Positions 10,320 to 21,836 of a stretch of DNA of 64,000 nt are shown here, piece after piece; within the stretch, counting starts at the first letter, position 1, and every line of letters begins with the position of its first letter. Where the stretch lies: NCBI GenBank assembly GCA_030789695.1, contig CM061134.1:58969334-59033333 (forward strand). The letters run 5' to 3'. This stretch comes from Scilla litardierei. Taxonomy: Eukaryota > Streptophyta > Magnoliopsida > Asparagales > Asparagaceae. Both the position numbers and the translations under genes were made by a program. Under the pieces are notes generated by a model that worked only from the letters and a program-made list of their open reading frames with translations, was not told the origin of the DNA and made no database searches.

Positions 10320-10823
10320 ACTTTCGAGCACACTCAGTTCGAGACTAAAAATTATTCTTCTATTTTCTTCTGTTTCCTTCGCTCGCGTTCTAACAAAACG
10401 ACGAGAAGGATTTGGATTCGATTCGAAGTCTAAAACATTGGACCGCACTCAAGTGAATCTTCTTCGGCAAGTGGTTGGCTCAAAGGCGGGGTGTTGGCTC
10501 GCTTCGGGTGGATTGGTTCGTGGGTGCAAAGGCGGCTTCAGTGAGCAGAAGGCGGTTCGATACACCTTGTCAGTGCAAGCAAGGTTTCGGGTATGTAGTT
10601 TAATTAGCTTTCTTTTAATTATGTCGCAGTAGTTTAGATCTTTCTTGGGGTGGTCAAATCCACCTCAAGTTAGCAAAGATCCTGGCTTAGGGTCTTGTTT
10701 CCTTAGGGCCTTCATTAAATAGTTTAACTATTTCATTTTCCGTTGTTTTCTTTTGCTTCTATAGTCCGTCCGATGTAGGACAGTCATAGAAAAGCGCCCT
10801 AAGGGTCCATTAAAAATCCTTCA
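10320..10823 (+). repeat. Copia 5' LTR, 3'-terminal remnant
   Basis: Matches 36008-36500 from GAGCACRCTCAG to the terminal CA, just before the PBS at 10825. About 2 kb of the LTR start is missing. The junction with Athila-like sequence falls at 10317-10320. Confidence 0.75.
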
Positions 10824-10824
10824 G

Positions 10825-10836
10825 TGGTATCGGAGC
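10825..10836 (+). promoter_or_regulatory. Copia primer binding site
   Basis: TGGTATCGGAGC, one mismatch from the initiator tRNA-Met type PBS TGGTATCAGAGC, one base after the LTR end. Confidence 0.8.
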
Positions 10837-10839
10837 ATA

Positions 10840-12416
10840 GATTTGCATGTTGATCTAAGGACTGCGATATTATTACATGATTGAATACTTGTTAAATGCA
10901 TAAAAATTTTTTAACTTTATGCGATATTGTTAAAATGAAACCCCCTTTTATTTGAAATGTTTTAAAAATTGTTTTATGTGATAAAATTGTTTTTAGAAGT
11001 ATGCAAATTTTTATGATGATTTTAAAACAAAGTTTTGAAATAAAAATTATGTGATACTTTTTTATGAAACTGTTATTTTTATTAGATAAAAATTTTATGT
11101 TTTTAAAATCATGCTTTTACTTTAAAGTGTTAAATTTTAAGAATACATATTAATTATTTATTAGATAAATTTATAATATGTTGTTCTATTTAATTGTTAA
11201 ATAGTTGTATACCTAATTTTATGCGATAAAGTTAGCGTAGTTTATGTTTAATGGCCAATCTAAATTATTGCTTGTTTATTTTATAATTCAAGAAACCTTA
11301 CCTCTTTAAAATTTATGCGATGAATTTTAAAAATAACATGCTATGTTTATAAACTGTTACAACTTTTAAAGACCTAATTCCTGATTAGGGTAGCCCCTTT
11401 GTAACGACGATTGTTATATTAATCGTTATAATAATAATTTTCATTAAAGGCTACACTTTAAAGTGTTGTAATTTGTTTTTATTAAATCCTAATAACGATT
11501 TGGATAGCACGTTAATACAAATGAAACCTTATAGTTGATAAGGACTTAATAAAAGTTATTAACAAATCCTAATAAATTTTGAATTTTAAAGATTCCACTA
11601 GTTGATAGGATTAACTAGTTCTAATAAAAGCCTTTTAGTTTATGGCACGCATATATGAATGATAAGTTTCATTCAATGGACCATGATCCGGTCAATGTTC
11701 TTGTCTAAGTTTGTTAGATCACCCTAGCTAAACTGGGAGGAAGTGATCCTGGCTTAGTCAATTTCCTGGCCGTGTCTGGACCATAATGACACGAATCATG
11801 ATTATATAACACCCTGAACTATACCTAAGTATAATACGTTAATAATCTTTTTCAAGATAAAACGTAGCCCTCCTTGGTTTAGAGCTTGGCAACTACAGGA
11901 TCCATGTTACAGTTGTTGAGCACACTCAAGCTGTGACATGGCAACTTATAGAAACCAAATTCTTATTACATAAGATGTAGTCTAGCCTTGACCCAAATCG
12001 TCGTGTCGTGAATACACCGAGCGTCGGCGCAAGTTGAGCTAGACACGAAAACAAGGGTCTGACTAGGCTAGTCATTATGATTTGGATGAGCACACTCATG
12101 ATCATAAGTGGCTAGGGGAAAATTAAATGGGGAGTCATATATGATATAATTTATGAAGAGTTCATCTACCGACTACAGAGTTAAACAACTTGGTGAGCAC
12201 ACATAAGGTTGTGAGACTCGGGGTGGTTAGATCCCTCTCCCACAAAATTTTAATTATAATAAATTGTTTATTATTATGGCTTAAAAATTCTTTAAAAATA
12301 GTGGGAGAATATAGTTTAATAAAAATCTTTTAAACTATACAAGAATATATGCTAATTCAATATCTATTAATAAATGCAGTATTGAGTCAGGATTAAAATT
12401 CATATTCGAGAAGAAT
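10840..12416 (+). other. Copia leader, AT-rich, non-coding
   Basis: A 1.6-kb untranslated leader between PBS and gag with no credible ORF. Most of it is very AT-rich. Its only clear structure is the group of three hairpins at 11902-12220. Confidence 0.6.
11902..12220 (+). promoter_or_regulatory. Three long leader hairpins with a shared TGAGCACA apex
   Basis: Hairpin 1 (11902-11942) pairs CCATGT/ACATGG, ACAG/CTGT and TTGAG/CTCAA around a CACA loop. Hairpin 2 (12067-12114) pairs CTAG/CTAG, CATTATGAT/ATCATAAGTG with a bulge, and ATGAG/CTCAT around CACA. Hairpin 3 (12177-12220) pairs GAGT/ACTC, ACAAC/GTTGT and CTT/AAG below the same GAGCACA. The stems differ in sequence but each is self-complementary. 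The role is unknown; packaging, dimerisation or translation are possible. Confidence 0.6.
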
Positions 12417-13239
12417 GTGCTAGATGGGACGCACTACAAGGATTGGCTGATGAACAAGCTGTTCCTCTCGCTAGTCGAGATTGGCTACATACTTACCGAG
12501 GACGCTCTGGAAAGGCCCGACGAGGATGCCACCAACGAGAAGAGGAAAGCGTACAAGCAGTACCAAAGGGATGCAGAGAAGGCCAGGTGCCTTATTCTGG
12601 CCTCTATGACCAATGACCTGTAAAGGAAGCACGAACATATGGATGTTCGAAGCATGCTTCTGAACACAGAGGAATTACATGGCAAGCGTTCTAGAGCTGC
12701 CAGGTTTGAGGTCTCCTGCAACCTTTGGGGATCCAAGATGACGATGGGCACTATGCAGGATCATGTTATCAAGATGATCGACTACATAGAGGATGCAGCC
12801 CAACTAGGATTTGTTCTCGAGAATGAAATGAGCTTAGACATAATCCAATGAAATGAGCTCAGACATAATCCTTAGATCTTTGACCCCTGACATCAACCTG
12901 TTCATTACGAGTTTCATAATGAACAACACTGAAATGGAACTTACTGGTCTCCCGAATATGCTCCAGCAGTTCAATGAGATCGAGAAGAAGCCAACAGCAG
13001 CATTGGTTGTCGAATCTACCCCTTCTCACCAGCCTAAGGGAAAGGGAAAGAAGAGGCAGGTCCCCCAACCTGCAAAATCGAAGAAGGAGAAGAAGAATAA
13101 AGGGGCGCCGTAGAAATCTGAATGCTTCAATTGTCACAAGCCGGGTCATTGGAAGAGGACCTGCAAGGTCTACCTTGCAGAAAAGAAGGGACATTATGAT
13201 GCCTCTACCTTGGGTATAAATCTTATTGAAGAGTATATA
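12417..13239 (+). pseudogene. Copia gag (UBN2-type with CCHC knuckle), broken
   Basis: The segments GTHYKDWLMNKLFL, NLWGSKMTMGTMQDHV and LTPDINLFITSF follow the usual order of plant Copia gag. A Lys-rich linker and a CFNCHKPGHWKRTC zinc knuckle (13123-13164) come next. Nonsense codons occur at 12621-12623 (TAA), where relatives have Gln, and 13111-13113 (TAG) just before the knuckle. A 25-base tandem duplication near 12828-12877 shifts the frame. Gag would form the particle and bind element RNA. No start Met upstream of the GTHYKDW segment is evident. Downstream of the knuckle the frame closes with no protease. Confidence 0.8.
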
Positions 13240-14484
13240 AATTTCCATACAGCTTTGATGCATGGTATGAGATACTAGTATGATTATTGAGACATCTGTA
13301 TACTGTCTACAAGTGCTTGAATCAAAGGATGGAAGAGTTCCCAACACGGTCGGCACCGAAGTAGTCATTGCTGCTAAGGCCATTTAAGAACTTCGAAAGA
13401 TATCAAGAAGCAGTCGATACTTTTTTATTTTGAATAAATGTATCGATATTTTGTTTGAAAACAATGATTGAGAGAGTGTCACTCAAAGTTTCTACGATGG
13501 ACAAGTTTTTCCATTCTGGATGAAATCGTTGATATCTTGGAAATAAATGCTATAGTTGGTAATATGATTTTTTGTGGATGGCTATTTAACTTGATGTGTA
13601 TGGTTATCTGAGTTGGTGAATAATTTTTCTGAGCTGTCGTGGATGCTTCTGAATTAATGAGATTAATTTGAGATGTCGGTGTATTTAACTAATCCTTAGT
13701 AATGAGTAAGTCCTAGGTGCATATAAATTAGATGTGATCTTTATTATGCGCATAATGAGAATAGTTCTTGTTGGACTGCATTTAATACTTCAAGTTAGAA
13801 GATTATTACAATTAAAGGCAATAACAGTGTGGGAAGTTTTGAATGAATAAGTTGTCATCAAGACTCATATAGATGGATCTTGATATGACTTATTCGTCAA
13901 ATCAACCTGACACTGATACATTCCACTTTAATTAATTCAACACAAATGGGCTAGTTATACTTAATAAATATTCTAAATAAGATTTAGAAATTTAAGTTGA
14001 AGTACTTAACCAAAAGGTTCTCAAAGTCAGTGGGAGTGAGCTTATCACTTAGTTCCGTTTTGTGACTACGTAAAAGTTCCTAATTATAAAACTGTCTTTA
14101 TGTGACATCAAATCAAAAGAGGTTTGATTATGTCAAAGATATAGAAACTTTGGTGTCATTAATGTACTTGACATAATTGACACAAAAATAATTGGAATAT
14201 GCTATGATATGATTGATTTGTAGGAATGATAAACATTACATCAAGTTGTGTATGCTAATCGTTAGCTATACAAGAAGGAAAATCATTGGATGAGATCCAA
14301 AGATGATTTTGAAGGATCAACCCTGTGTGATCAAGTGATGTATTAATAATAAGACTCCATTAAACTGCATAATAGATACGTTTTAGCAGATCCCTTTTAG
14401 GTTTGACATATGAACGTCCGTAGTGACTGATATGCTATAGCGGTATGAGATATCGAGATAAATAGCCTAAGTGCAAGTGGGAGA
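13240..14484 (+). other. Copia internal region downstream of gag, non-coding
   Basis: No protease, integrase, RT or RNase H motif can be read in any frame. The sequence ends in a polypurine tract, AAGTGGGAGA (14475-14484), directly before the 3' LTR. Scattered stretches may descend from the pol C-terminus but are too decayed to assign. Confidence 0.55.
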
Positions 14485-16249
14485 TGTATGAAGAAATATG
14501 CCCTTGAGGCAATTTATCCTAATATAACATCTTTTTCGTAAATATAAATGGTAATAATTGTCCAAGTATAAATTCTATGAATTAAATACTTGGGTAATTT
14601 CCTTAGACTTAAAGTGAGGTCATTACGTATCTAGATGTAGATCTCGATTGTGGAAATGAATGACCGATAAGAACTTAAGTCTTAAAATGTTCGGGGTCAT
14701 AGATGTGTCAAGAAAAGGATATCTGCACATTGGACAGACCATTGTGTCTTTGTCTTACCCTGTAGGGTAATGATGATCTTATAATCATTCGACCTAGCGA
14801 AGTCAGAGACAAGGCACATGTACTCATTAGAGAATGAATTCACTGAACGACCCAATTAAGAGTTATTAAATGGTTAAACTTTAACTAAACTGTCATTAAT
14901 AACTCTATAATGATGATAGGTAAGTTGGTCCTTAAGATCTGAAGTCTTTGTACGAACCTGTCAGTGAAAAGTGTCACTTAGATTTATGACTAGCTTCGAG
15001 ACTAGGCCTGCAGAAAGGTCTTGGGTTAGGTGCACCTGAATCATACGAGGTAAGTAAATGACTAAGACGGGATTCGTCTATTCCGTTAAAGGGAAGTTAG
15101 TGTCACGGGCTAAGTATGGTTCTTTGTGATAAACATTGGCCGGGGTACGTTGTAGGATGTACAACATGTATATAACAAAGACCGATGTATATTGACCAAT
15201 GCTGGCTAGTTGGGTTGATGGTTTACCATACCCTAGGCCATGCAGGGACATAGTTGTGATGAAGGGACTAAAACTGCGGTATTCATCGCTGACACAGTCA
15301 GAGTGATACCGACGATACCTTTGTTGATGGGTCAATCACGTAAGTATGATTCCAAAACAGGGACAACACCTACTGCATGTGGTTACTGTCGTCTAGGGGT
15401 TTTGAGCCCCAACCTGTAGTAAGCGTCAGACTGTAGGGTCTCACACCGAGTTCGGTTTGCATCTTAGTAAAAGGAAGAATTTAGGAGGAGTGCACTCGGG
15501 TGCACGAGAATAATTAAAAGTCACTATAGAGTTAGTGACATTAAGTAGACCTATATTAAATAGGATTTAATAAGGTCGTATAAGTTTTCAACAATTAAAT
15601 GAGATTTAATAATGTCGCAAAATGTTTGCGACTTTAGCATTAGGAGAATGTTGAATGTGATTATTGCATATGATGCAAACAGATTTAAAATACAGTATAA
15701 ATAGTTTATGATGATATTTTGAAACATATAACGCATAGAAAGGGATAGCTGGCTCTTTGGGATGGTCCCATTCGAACCAAGCTTTCCAACGAATCTGAAA
15801 TCGGCCCAATCGGAGTTGTAGAACTCAAGTTATGGCTCAAAAGGCCAGAACTGGGCTCTTACCCAATTCTATCTAACCTGAACCAGTTGGTCTGGGCTAG
15901 CCTGCCCAACTGGGCAGGCTAGCCCAGCCCTCCAATATAGTGGGCTCAGGCCAGAGCCCGCTTGGCGGGCTCTGGCTTGAGCCCGCCCGCCTCAGCCCGC
16001 CCGCCCGCCTCAGCCCGCCCGCACAGAAGCGGGCGGGTCAGCCCATAGGCGCCAGGCGTGGGCTGGCACCCAGATTAGACTGGGCGTGCCCTTTGAGTGT
16101 GCCCAGCTGTCCGGTGGGCCCCACCTCTAGGGCCCGCAACCAGAAACCCTAGAGAGGGTTGCGACGGCTACGAAATTCAGCCGAATTGTGACTTTTTGCT
16201 CAACTTTGAGCAAATGTTTGAGGGGTCAAACGAATTCGGAATTCGTCGC
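14485..16249 (+). repeat. Copia 3' LTR, first part (interrupted by Tat element)
   Basis: Starts TGTATGAAGAAATATGCCC after the polypurine tract. ATATGCCCTTGAGGCAAT is a common plant Copia LTR start. A GC-rich stretch with repeated GCCCGCC units lies at 15900-16050. The segment ends in GTCGC (16245-16249), the TSD of the inserted Tat element; the LTR resumes at 35746. Confidence 0.7.
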
Positions 16250-17214
16250 TGTTTCAGAGTGTTTTCTCACTACAAAGCGTTGACCGTGGAGAACCCGGTC
16301 AACGTGGTCAAGGGGCCCGCTTTGGGTCCCTCGGGGGATTCGAATCGGTGCAGAAGGGGCGAGGGGAAGCCTCGGCCCTGGTTGAGACGCTCGGCCTCGG
16401 ACAGATGTGCTCGGCCTCGGCTGGAAGGGGGACGAGGGGTAGCCTCAGTCACCCGGGTAGGTGCACGGCCGACGGGTGGCGAGGGAGAGTCTCGGACCCG
16501 ATTAGGACGCTCGGCCTCGGTAGGACGTGCTCGGCCACAGCAGGCTGACGGTGAGGGGAAGCCTCACTGTCCGGTTGATCGAGTGGTCAGAGAGGGGCGA
16601 GGGGTAGCCTCGGCCCATTGATCTGTTGTCCACCTGCGCAGACGAGAACGCTCGTCAGGGGGCCGGACCTTGGTTCCGGCCAAATCCCCTCCGATGCCTA
16701 AGTCAGATAGAGATCTGAAAAAGGGGGCCCGGCAGAGACGGTCCGACTCGTGAGGAGATCGTAACGGCGTCTCTCGGCACGAGCGGGGGAGGAAGGAGAT
16801 GAATTGGGGGAACGAGGTCGTTGATGGAGTACCTTAGGTTTTGCTACCTGAGATGCGGTCTTTTTCTTCGTCGTCCTCCGAGCCCTTTTGTAGAGCTCCC
16901 TACGTGATTGCCTCTGGCCCACGTCCCACGCCCGCCCTCGATCGTGCCCCATCAATCCGCCCCCTCGCCGCCGCTCTCTTCGCCATTCCAGCACCTCCCC
17001 ATTACCGCCATTTAGTGGTCGCGTGTTCGGGGGAACGGTTTTCGCAGGAGTGGGTGAGTGTCCAGCGGGTTATCGGGGCCGGGTCGGATCGACATTCGAG
17101 AAGATCCCTTACAGGGCCTTTGTTGAATGGGCTTGAGGATGTAGGTGGGCCTTCGACCAGTAGTCGGGCTCCTGGGCTCATGTCTTTTGGGATCTCGGTC
17201 AAATAGGCGTAACA
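16250..17214 (-). repeat. Tat element 3' LTR
   Basis: Begins TGTTTCAGAG and ends GGCGTAACA in plus-strand reading, and matches 34776-35740 with about a dozen differences, nearly all transitions. It contains degenerate GCTCGGCCTCGG repeats (16340-16620). The adjoining 17215-17226 reads on the minus strand as a polypurine tract, GATGGGGGCAAT. Confidence 0.9.
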
Positions 17215-17684
17215 ATTGCCCCCATCGGTCGAGTTGATTGGATTCAGCCTGTTCGGCTCGGCCGATGTGACCTCTGCCGATTTTGACAAGCTCGCCAGTC
17301 GATGCCGACTCATTTATTAGTCGTCATCACGGGTGGGCCCGTTCGATATTTTTAAGGCGCGGGCTCCGAAGCGCCGTCGGTCCTCTGATGCCGCCACGTG
17401 TGGCTGCAAAATTACCCCCTCCGTTCGCGGGGCCGTCTTCAATTGAGAAGCTGAGGGGTTCGGGCGCCGCCATCGGTGGGGTCGATCGGCCTCGGCTAGC
17501 TTGGTATAACCGCTTCGCCTCCTGGGGTTCCGAGTGGCGCTTCGGCCGAGGCGTGGTCATAAATGTAGGTCATGATGAGGCGGGTCGATTGGACTTCCCC
17601 AGGCGCCGGTTTCGAAACGCCGCCAGTTCTTCGAAGCCTGCCACGCGTTCTTGTCAGCCGCTTCGAATTCACCCCTGCGCCCGG

Positions 17685-17692
17685 TATATAAA
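17685..17692 (+). promoter_or_regulatory. TATA box for the antisense ORF
   Basis: TATATAAA lies 145 bases before the ATG at 17837, on the plus strand inside the Tat element and antisense to its genomic RNA. Together with frame-preserving introns in the ORF it suggests an independent transcript. Confidence 0.55.
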
Positions 17693-17836
17693 ATCCTCAG
17701 CCGCGTTGATCTCCACTTCTCTCTTGCTTCTCCCGGTCTTCAAAGCTTTCCACAACTCGGAGTTTCCCGTCGCCTTCGCTTCCTTGCCTTCTCCAGACTA
17801 GTCGAAAAAAGGTAATTCCTTCCTCGCTTTCATCTT

Positions 17837-19882
17837 ATGGCTGCCCTTAGGATAGGCGGTTCTGGTCAAAGGGCAAGGGATCCTTCGGAGTCCAGGCGGG
17901 GTGAGCCCCGGCTAGGGGGATCAGGTTCCCCCGCCGGGAGTCGTTCTCTGCAGGATAAGGGGAAGGGGAAACTTTTTCCAGACTACGCTCGTGACGATGT
18001 TGCGTCGGCTGCCGTGCGGCTTAATGTGCCCCTGGTCGTCCTCCGTACTCAGTCGAGGACTCCTCCTTCGGTGGCCGCGGAGATCCGGGAAAGATATCTC
18101 TGCTTCCCATACGAGGTTCGAGTTCCATTTGTCGACGAGCGGATTTGCCTTCTGAGGAGCAATGAGGTCGGTGCCTACGTCGAGATGTTCCGCCTGGGTC
18201 TTCACTTCCCGCTCCATCCTTTTATCATCTAGGTCATGGAACATCTCACGGTGTCCCTGTGTCAGTTCATCCCATGCTCGATCGCGGTACTGACGGGCTT
18301 CGTAACGCTCTGTTGCATCCGCGGTCTGGAGCCGTCTCTCCCCCTTCTTTTCCACTTTTATCAGATCCAGGTGGTCGGGCCGGGGTCATGGCTGCACCTC
18401 CGTGCTCGTTCAAGGAGGGAATGTCTGATAGGGCTTCCCCGCTGGTCGGGGGATTGGAGCTCGGATTACGTCTTTGTGGTCTTTTTGGCTGATGCCCAGA
18501 TCCTGACAAGCTGGGGCGCGTCCGTCCAGCCTTGCTCGTCGTTAGCCCTTTCCGACGCTGACCAGACAGTCGCCGCGACGCTGTCGGCTCTTCCTTTGGA
18601 ATCGAAGTCCATCTGCTTTTTGTTGGACGACCTACTCCTGAAGGCCATATTGTGGTCCCCGGGTAGGTCGCTTTTTCTTCCTCGGACTGCCCTGTGACTC
18701 ATCCTGATTTCGGTTTCCTTTGCAGGGATGGCAGGCCGCGAATTCGTCCGTGACGTCGACGAGCTGATCCGTCGCGGAGCCGCTCGAAGCCGAGGTAGTA
18801 CCTCTGGAAGGGCGCCTCGGAGGACCGTTGAGGAGGAAGTGCGCCGAGCCGAGCCTTCCGTGGGTAAGGTGGTGGCCGTGCCTCCCGCCTCTTCTTCTGG
18901 CGATCCCCTTCCGGGGGGTGAGGATGGTGCGAGTCGGAAGCGTTCCCCTCCGGTGCCTTCGGAGCCCCACGGTGGAAAGAAGAGGAAGGAGGACGTGGAT
19001 CCCTCCGGTCCGGCAGGTTCGGCGCTTCCCGTGGCGACCGCCGGGGATCCTTCGACAGCTTTGCCAGCCACCCCCCTCGCAGCGTCTTCGCCCGTATCAC
19101 CAGGGGTCGGGGCCTTGTTGGCGAGCGACTTGGCTTCGATCGTCGTCCCTGGGAGTTCGATGTTTGTTGACCGAGCCCTGGCCCAGCAGGTTGCCGAGGT
19201 CTCCGTCCCTCCCCGGGACCGCAGCCTCCTCAAGAAGATTCCGGCCGACAAGATGTCGGATTCTTTGGTCTGGATCCTTCAACAGGTTCGGTTATCTTGC
19301 TATCCTCTCTTTCTCTTTATCCTCTTCTTAGCCCATGTCTCGTCTTTTCAGGGTTCAGCGCTCACTGTAGAGTTGCAGTGTCGAGCCGTCCGCTTGAGGG
19401 AGCTGGAGGAGTCCTCCATGAGGGCTCAGGAGCGGGCCGGGGCGGCTGAGGTGGCTATGACGGAGGCCCAGATGGAGTCTCGGCGTCTCAACCTCCGTGT
19501 GGCCGAGTTGGAGGGACGAGTGGGTGACCTCCAGGGAAAGCTGGAGGATGCTCATCAGTCGGCTGAGGAAGCGGCGGAGTCGTTCCGCCTGGAGAGGGAG
19601 GAGCTTCAGAGGGAACTGTCGGATCGGCGCCAGGTGGTGCGGCTTACAGAGGAGGTGGAGAAGGGCGTCGTCGAGACCCTGGGGAAGAGGATTTTCGAGG
19701 TTCTCAGGGAGGCCTTCGGTAAGTATGAAGACCTCATCGCCCCTCGGATCGTCGAAGTCGTCCAGTCTTCTTTCCGGGAATGTGCGGAGCATGTTCGGCA
19801 AGTCCCACCACCGGTCGATCCCCCTCGCTCCGAGCAGGGCGAAGTGCCCGACGATGTGTCCTCCCGAGCTCGGGCTCCCTAA
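17837..19882 (+). CDS. Tat antisense additional ORF, two introns, Transposase_28-type domain
   Basis: Proposed exons are 17837-18662, 18726-19285 and 19352-19882. The introns (18663-18725 and 19286-19351) are GT-AG and both splices keep the frame, giving 638 residues plus stop. The N-terminal half has GLHFPLHPFI, then LTGFVTLCCIRGLEPSL, then WLHLRARSR ... IGLPRWSGDW. This is the pattern of the plant 'putative gypsy type transposon' domain (Pfam Transposase_28). The C-terminal half is Glu/Arg-rich with heptad-like coiled coil (about 19370-19700). One in-frame TAG at 18230-18232, probably from CAG, interrupts the domain. Such antisense ORFs are known in Tat elements such as Grande; their function is not known. 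Transcription is inferred from the upstream TATA box. Confidence 0.7.
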
Positions 19883-20259
19883 GCCGTCCCTCCCGGCCTT
19901 ATCCTCAAATTTTTAAGCATTCTCTTCGCTTTGGGCCAGTCTACTTGAAATGGATCCCTGGCCCCCGCTATCTCCTTCGGCTTTGTTATCGGCTCCATGG
20001 CCAATAATTGCTGGTTGCATGGCTGCTAGCTTGGGCTACCTACTTCGGGTCTTTTGTCAACCAATTTTGCTCTGTCGGTGTCGATCTAGCTTCTGTAGGC
20101 GAAGAACTCTGTCATTCGTCGTGAGTAGATTGTTTGTAGGGTGTTTCCTTCACCTTGATCCCCTGTAAATAAGACGCATTTTTGTACTCTGGTTAGCTAT
20201 TATAAACGAAATCGACTTACTTGGACTTCTTGTGTACTTTGCGTTGTCGCCTCGTTCTT
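19883..20259 (+). other. Non-coding stretch after the antisense ORF
   Basis: Pyrimidine-rich sequence with no recognisable coding content, probably the 3' UTR of the antisense transcript. It leads into the 90-bp tandem repeats. Confidence 0.4.
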
Positions 20260-20878
20260 GGCTTAGGAATGGACGAAGCTGGCGTTGGCTGGGGGGATTC
20301 TCCCCAGACTTAGGGGTGCAGGAGTCGGTCAGCGAGGGTGGAGCTCCTCGGCTTAGGACCGGTCGGCGTCCGTGTCTGCTGGGGGAATTGCCCCCAGACT
20401 TATGAGCGCTGGTGTCGACCGGCGAGGGCAAAGCTCCTCGGCTTAGGACCGGTCGGCGTCCGTGCCTGCTGGGGGAATTGCCCCCAGACTTATGAGTGCT
20501 GGAGTCGGTCGGCGAGGGCAAAGCTCCTCGGTCGGCGTCCATGCCTGCTGGGGGAATTGCCCCCAGACTTATGAGCGCTGGAGTCGGTCGGCGAGGGCAA
20601 AGCTCCTCAGCTTAGGACCGGTCGGCGTCCGTGCCTGCTGGGGGAATTGCCCCCAGACTTATGAGCGTTGGTGTCGGTCGGCGAGGGCAAAGCTCCTCGG
20701 CTTAGGACCGGTCGGCGTCCGTGCCTGCTGGGGGAATTGCCCCCAGACTTATGAGCGCTGGAGTCGGTCGGCGAGGGCAAAGCTCCTCGGCTTAGGACCG
20801 GTCGGCGCCCGTGCCTGCTGGGGGAATTACCCCCCAGACTTATGAGCACTGGAGTCGGTCGGCGAGGGCAAAGCTCCT
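20260..20878 (+). repeat. About seven tandem copies of a 90-bp unit
   Basis: The phase marker AAGCTCCT(CG) recurs at 20431, 20521, 20601, 20691, 20781 and 20871, a period of 90 with one unit 10 bases short. Most units contain CTGGGGGAATTGCCCCCAG, a near-perfect hairpin. It lies in the Tat region between gag and the antisense ORF, where Tat/Ogre elements are known to carry variable tandem repeats. Confidence 0.9.
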
Positions 20879-21069
20879 ATTCCTCCTTCAGTGAGGCGGC
20901 GGTCCCCAACCTTTCATGCTATTGGTGTCATGTCAACTCCATCGGGGTTTTAAATGAAGATAACAAAAGGGATGCATTTGTACTCTCAAGAGTCCTGTCG
21001 GACCGGTACATTTGGAGGAAATGGAAAAAAGGAAATGAAGCTAAACAGAGGGATGTAAAACTAGATAAC
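20879..21069 (-). other. Tat internal sequence left of the Athila insertion
   Basis: Non-coding Tat sequence ending in ATAAC (21065-21069), the target duplication repeated at 33036-33040. Confidence 0.6.
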
Positions 21070-21361
21070 TGATCACTCCTTATTTTACACCTTTTTTTCC
21101 GCATGTTTGCATGCCATTTAGACCGCCCAAATCATGTTTTTCACGATGTATCGACGATATTGCGATGCTTTTCACGATTTGTTGTTTTTGTCGCATTTCA
21201 GGTGATTTGGCATGATTTGGAGTGATCTCGAGATGCGCTTACTCTAGACGGCCACCGACGACCTCCCCGAGGGGTATTTTGCTGTTGGAGAGGAGCGGAA
21301 GAAGAATGGACGTCGCAGGAGCGACGAGGAGGCCAAAATAAGCAGAATGGGCATTTTTTGT

Positions 21362-21742
21362 GTCCCACTCGGCCGAGTGGAGGAGCCACTCGGCCGCCAG
21401 CGAGGAGCCACTCGAACGACCCGTTCAGACACGATTTCCATGTGTACTCGGCCGAGCGACGGAGACCACATCGGCCGAGTGACGATACCACGTCCGCCCG
21501 AGTGGCGCCCAGACGAAGCCCCTCCAAAATATCGAAGTTACTGTTTTTCGGCCATCTGAGCTTCAGAAGACCCACTCGGCCGAGTGGTAAACCACGTCCG
21601 CCCGAGTGCAGTGAAGCCATCGGCCGAGTGACGACAACTCACTCGGCCGAGCCGCCCCTGAACTGAAGACCCCTGAAGCCCCCGACTTACTGGAAAATGA
21701 CAGGGTTTTCACTCGGCCGAGCGACTTTTGTCACTCGGCCGA
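21362..21742. promoter_or_regulatory. CTCGGCCGAG palindrome array, 5' LTR U3
   Basis: At least six perfect CTCGGCCGAG palindromes (near 21366, 21447, 21573, 21639, 21709 and 21733) and about six degenerate ones, immediately upstream of the LTR TATA-like box. The array is repeated in the 3' LTR (about 31510-31891), and the same motif is found upstream of ORF3 (26149-26475). Confidence 0.65.
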
Positions 21743-21828
21743 GTGCGATGCGCTGCCTGTAGCGAAATTTGCGAAAAACAGGCTGTGCAGGGGCGTTTTG
21801 GTCAGGATTTTTGGACGATTTTGAGGGC

Positions 21829-21836
21829 TATTTAAG
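21829..21836 (+). promoter_or_regulatory. TATA-like box of the Athila LTR
   Basis: TATTTAAG about 90 bases after the last palindrome; a probable start of the genomic transcript follows. The equivalent is at about 31978-31985 in the 3' LTR. Confidence 0.5.

Noticed and set aside
16097..16621. 174-residue plus-strand ORF across the Copia-Tat junction (and its 34608-35147 counterpart)
   Set aside because: It lies in LTR sequence, crosses an insertion boundary in one copy, and consists of low-complexity GC-rich repeats.
18267..19251. Long minus-strand ORFs opposite the Tat antisense ORF (for example 18466-19251)
   Set aside because: Shadows of the GC-rich coding frame on the plus strand; no pol motifs.
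20260..20878. Repeat-spacer appearance reminiscent of a CRISPR array
   Set aside because: The whole 90-bp unit repeats with no variable spacers, in a plant retroelement.
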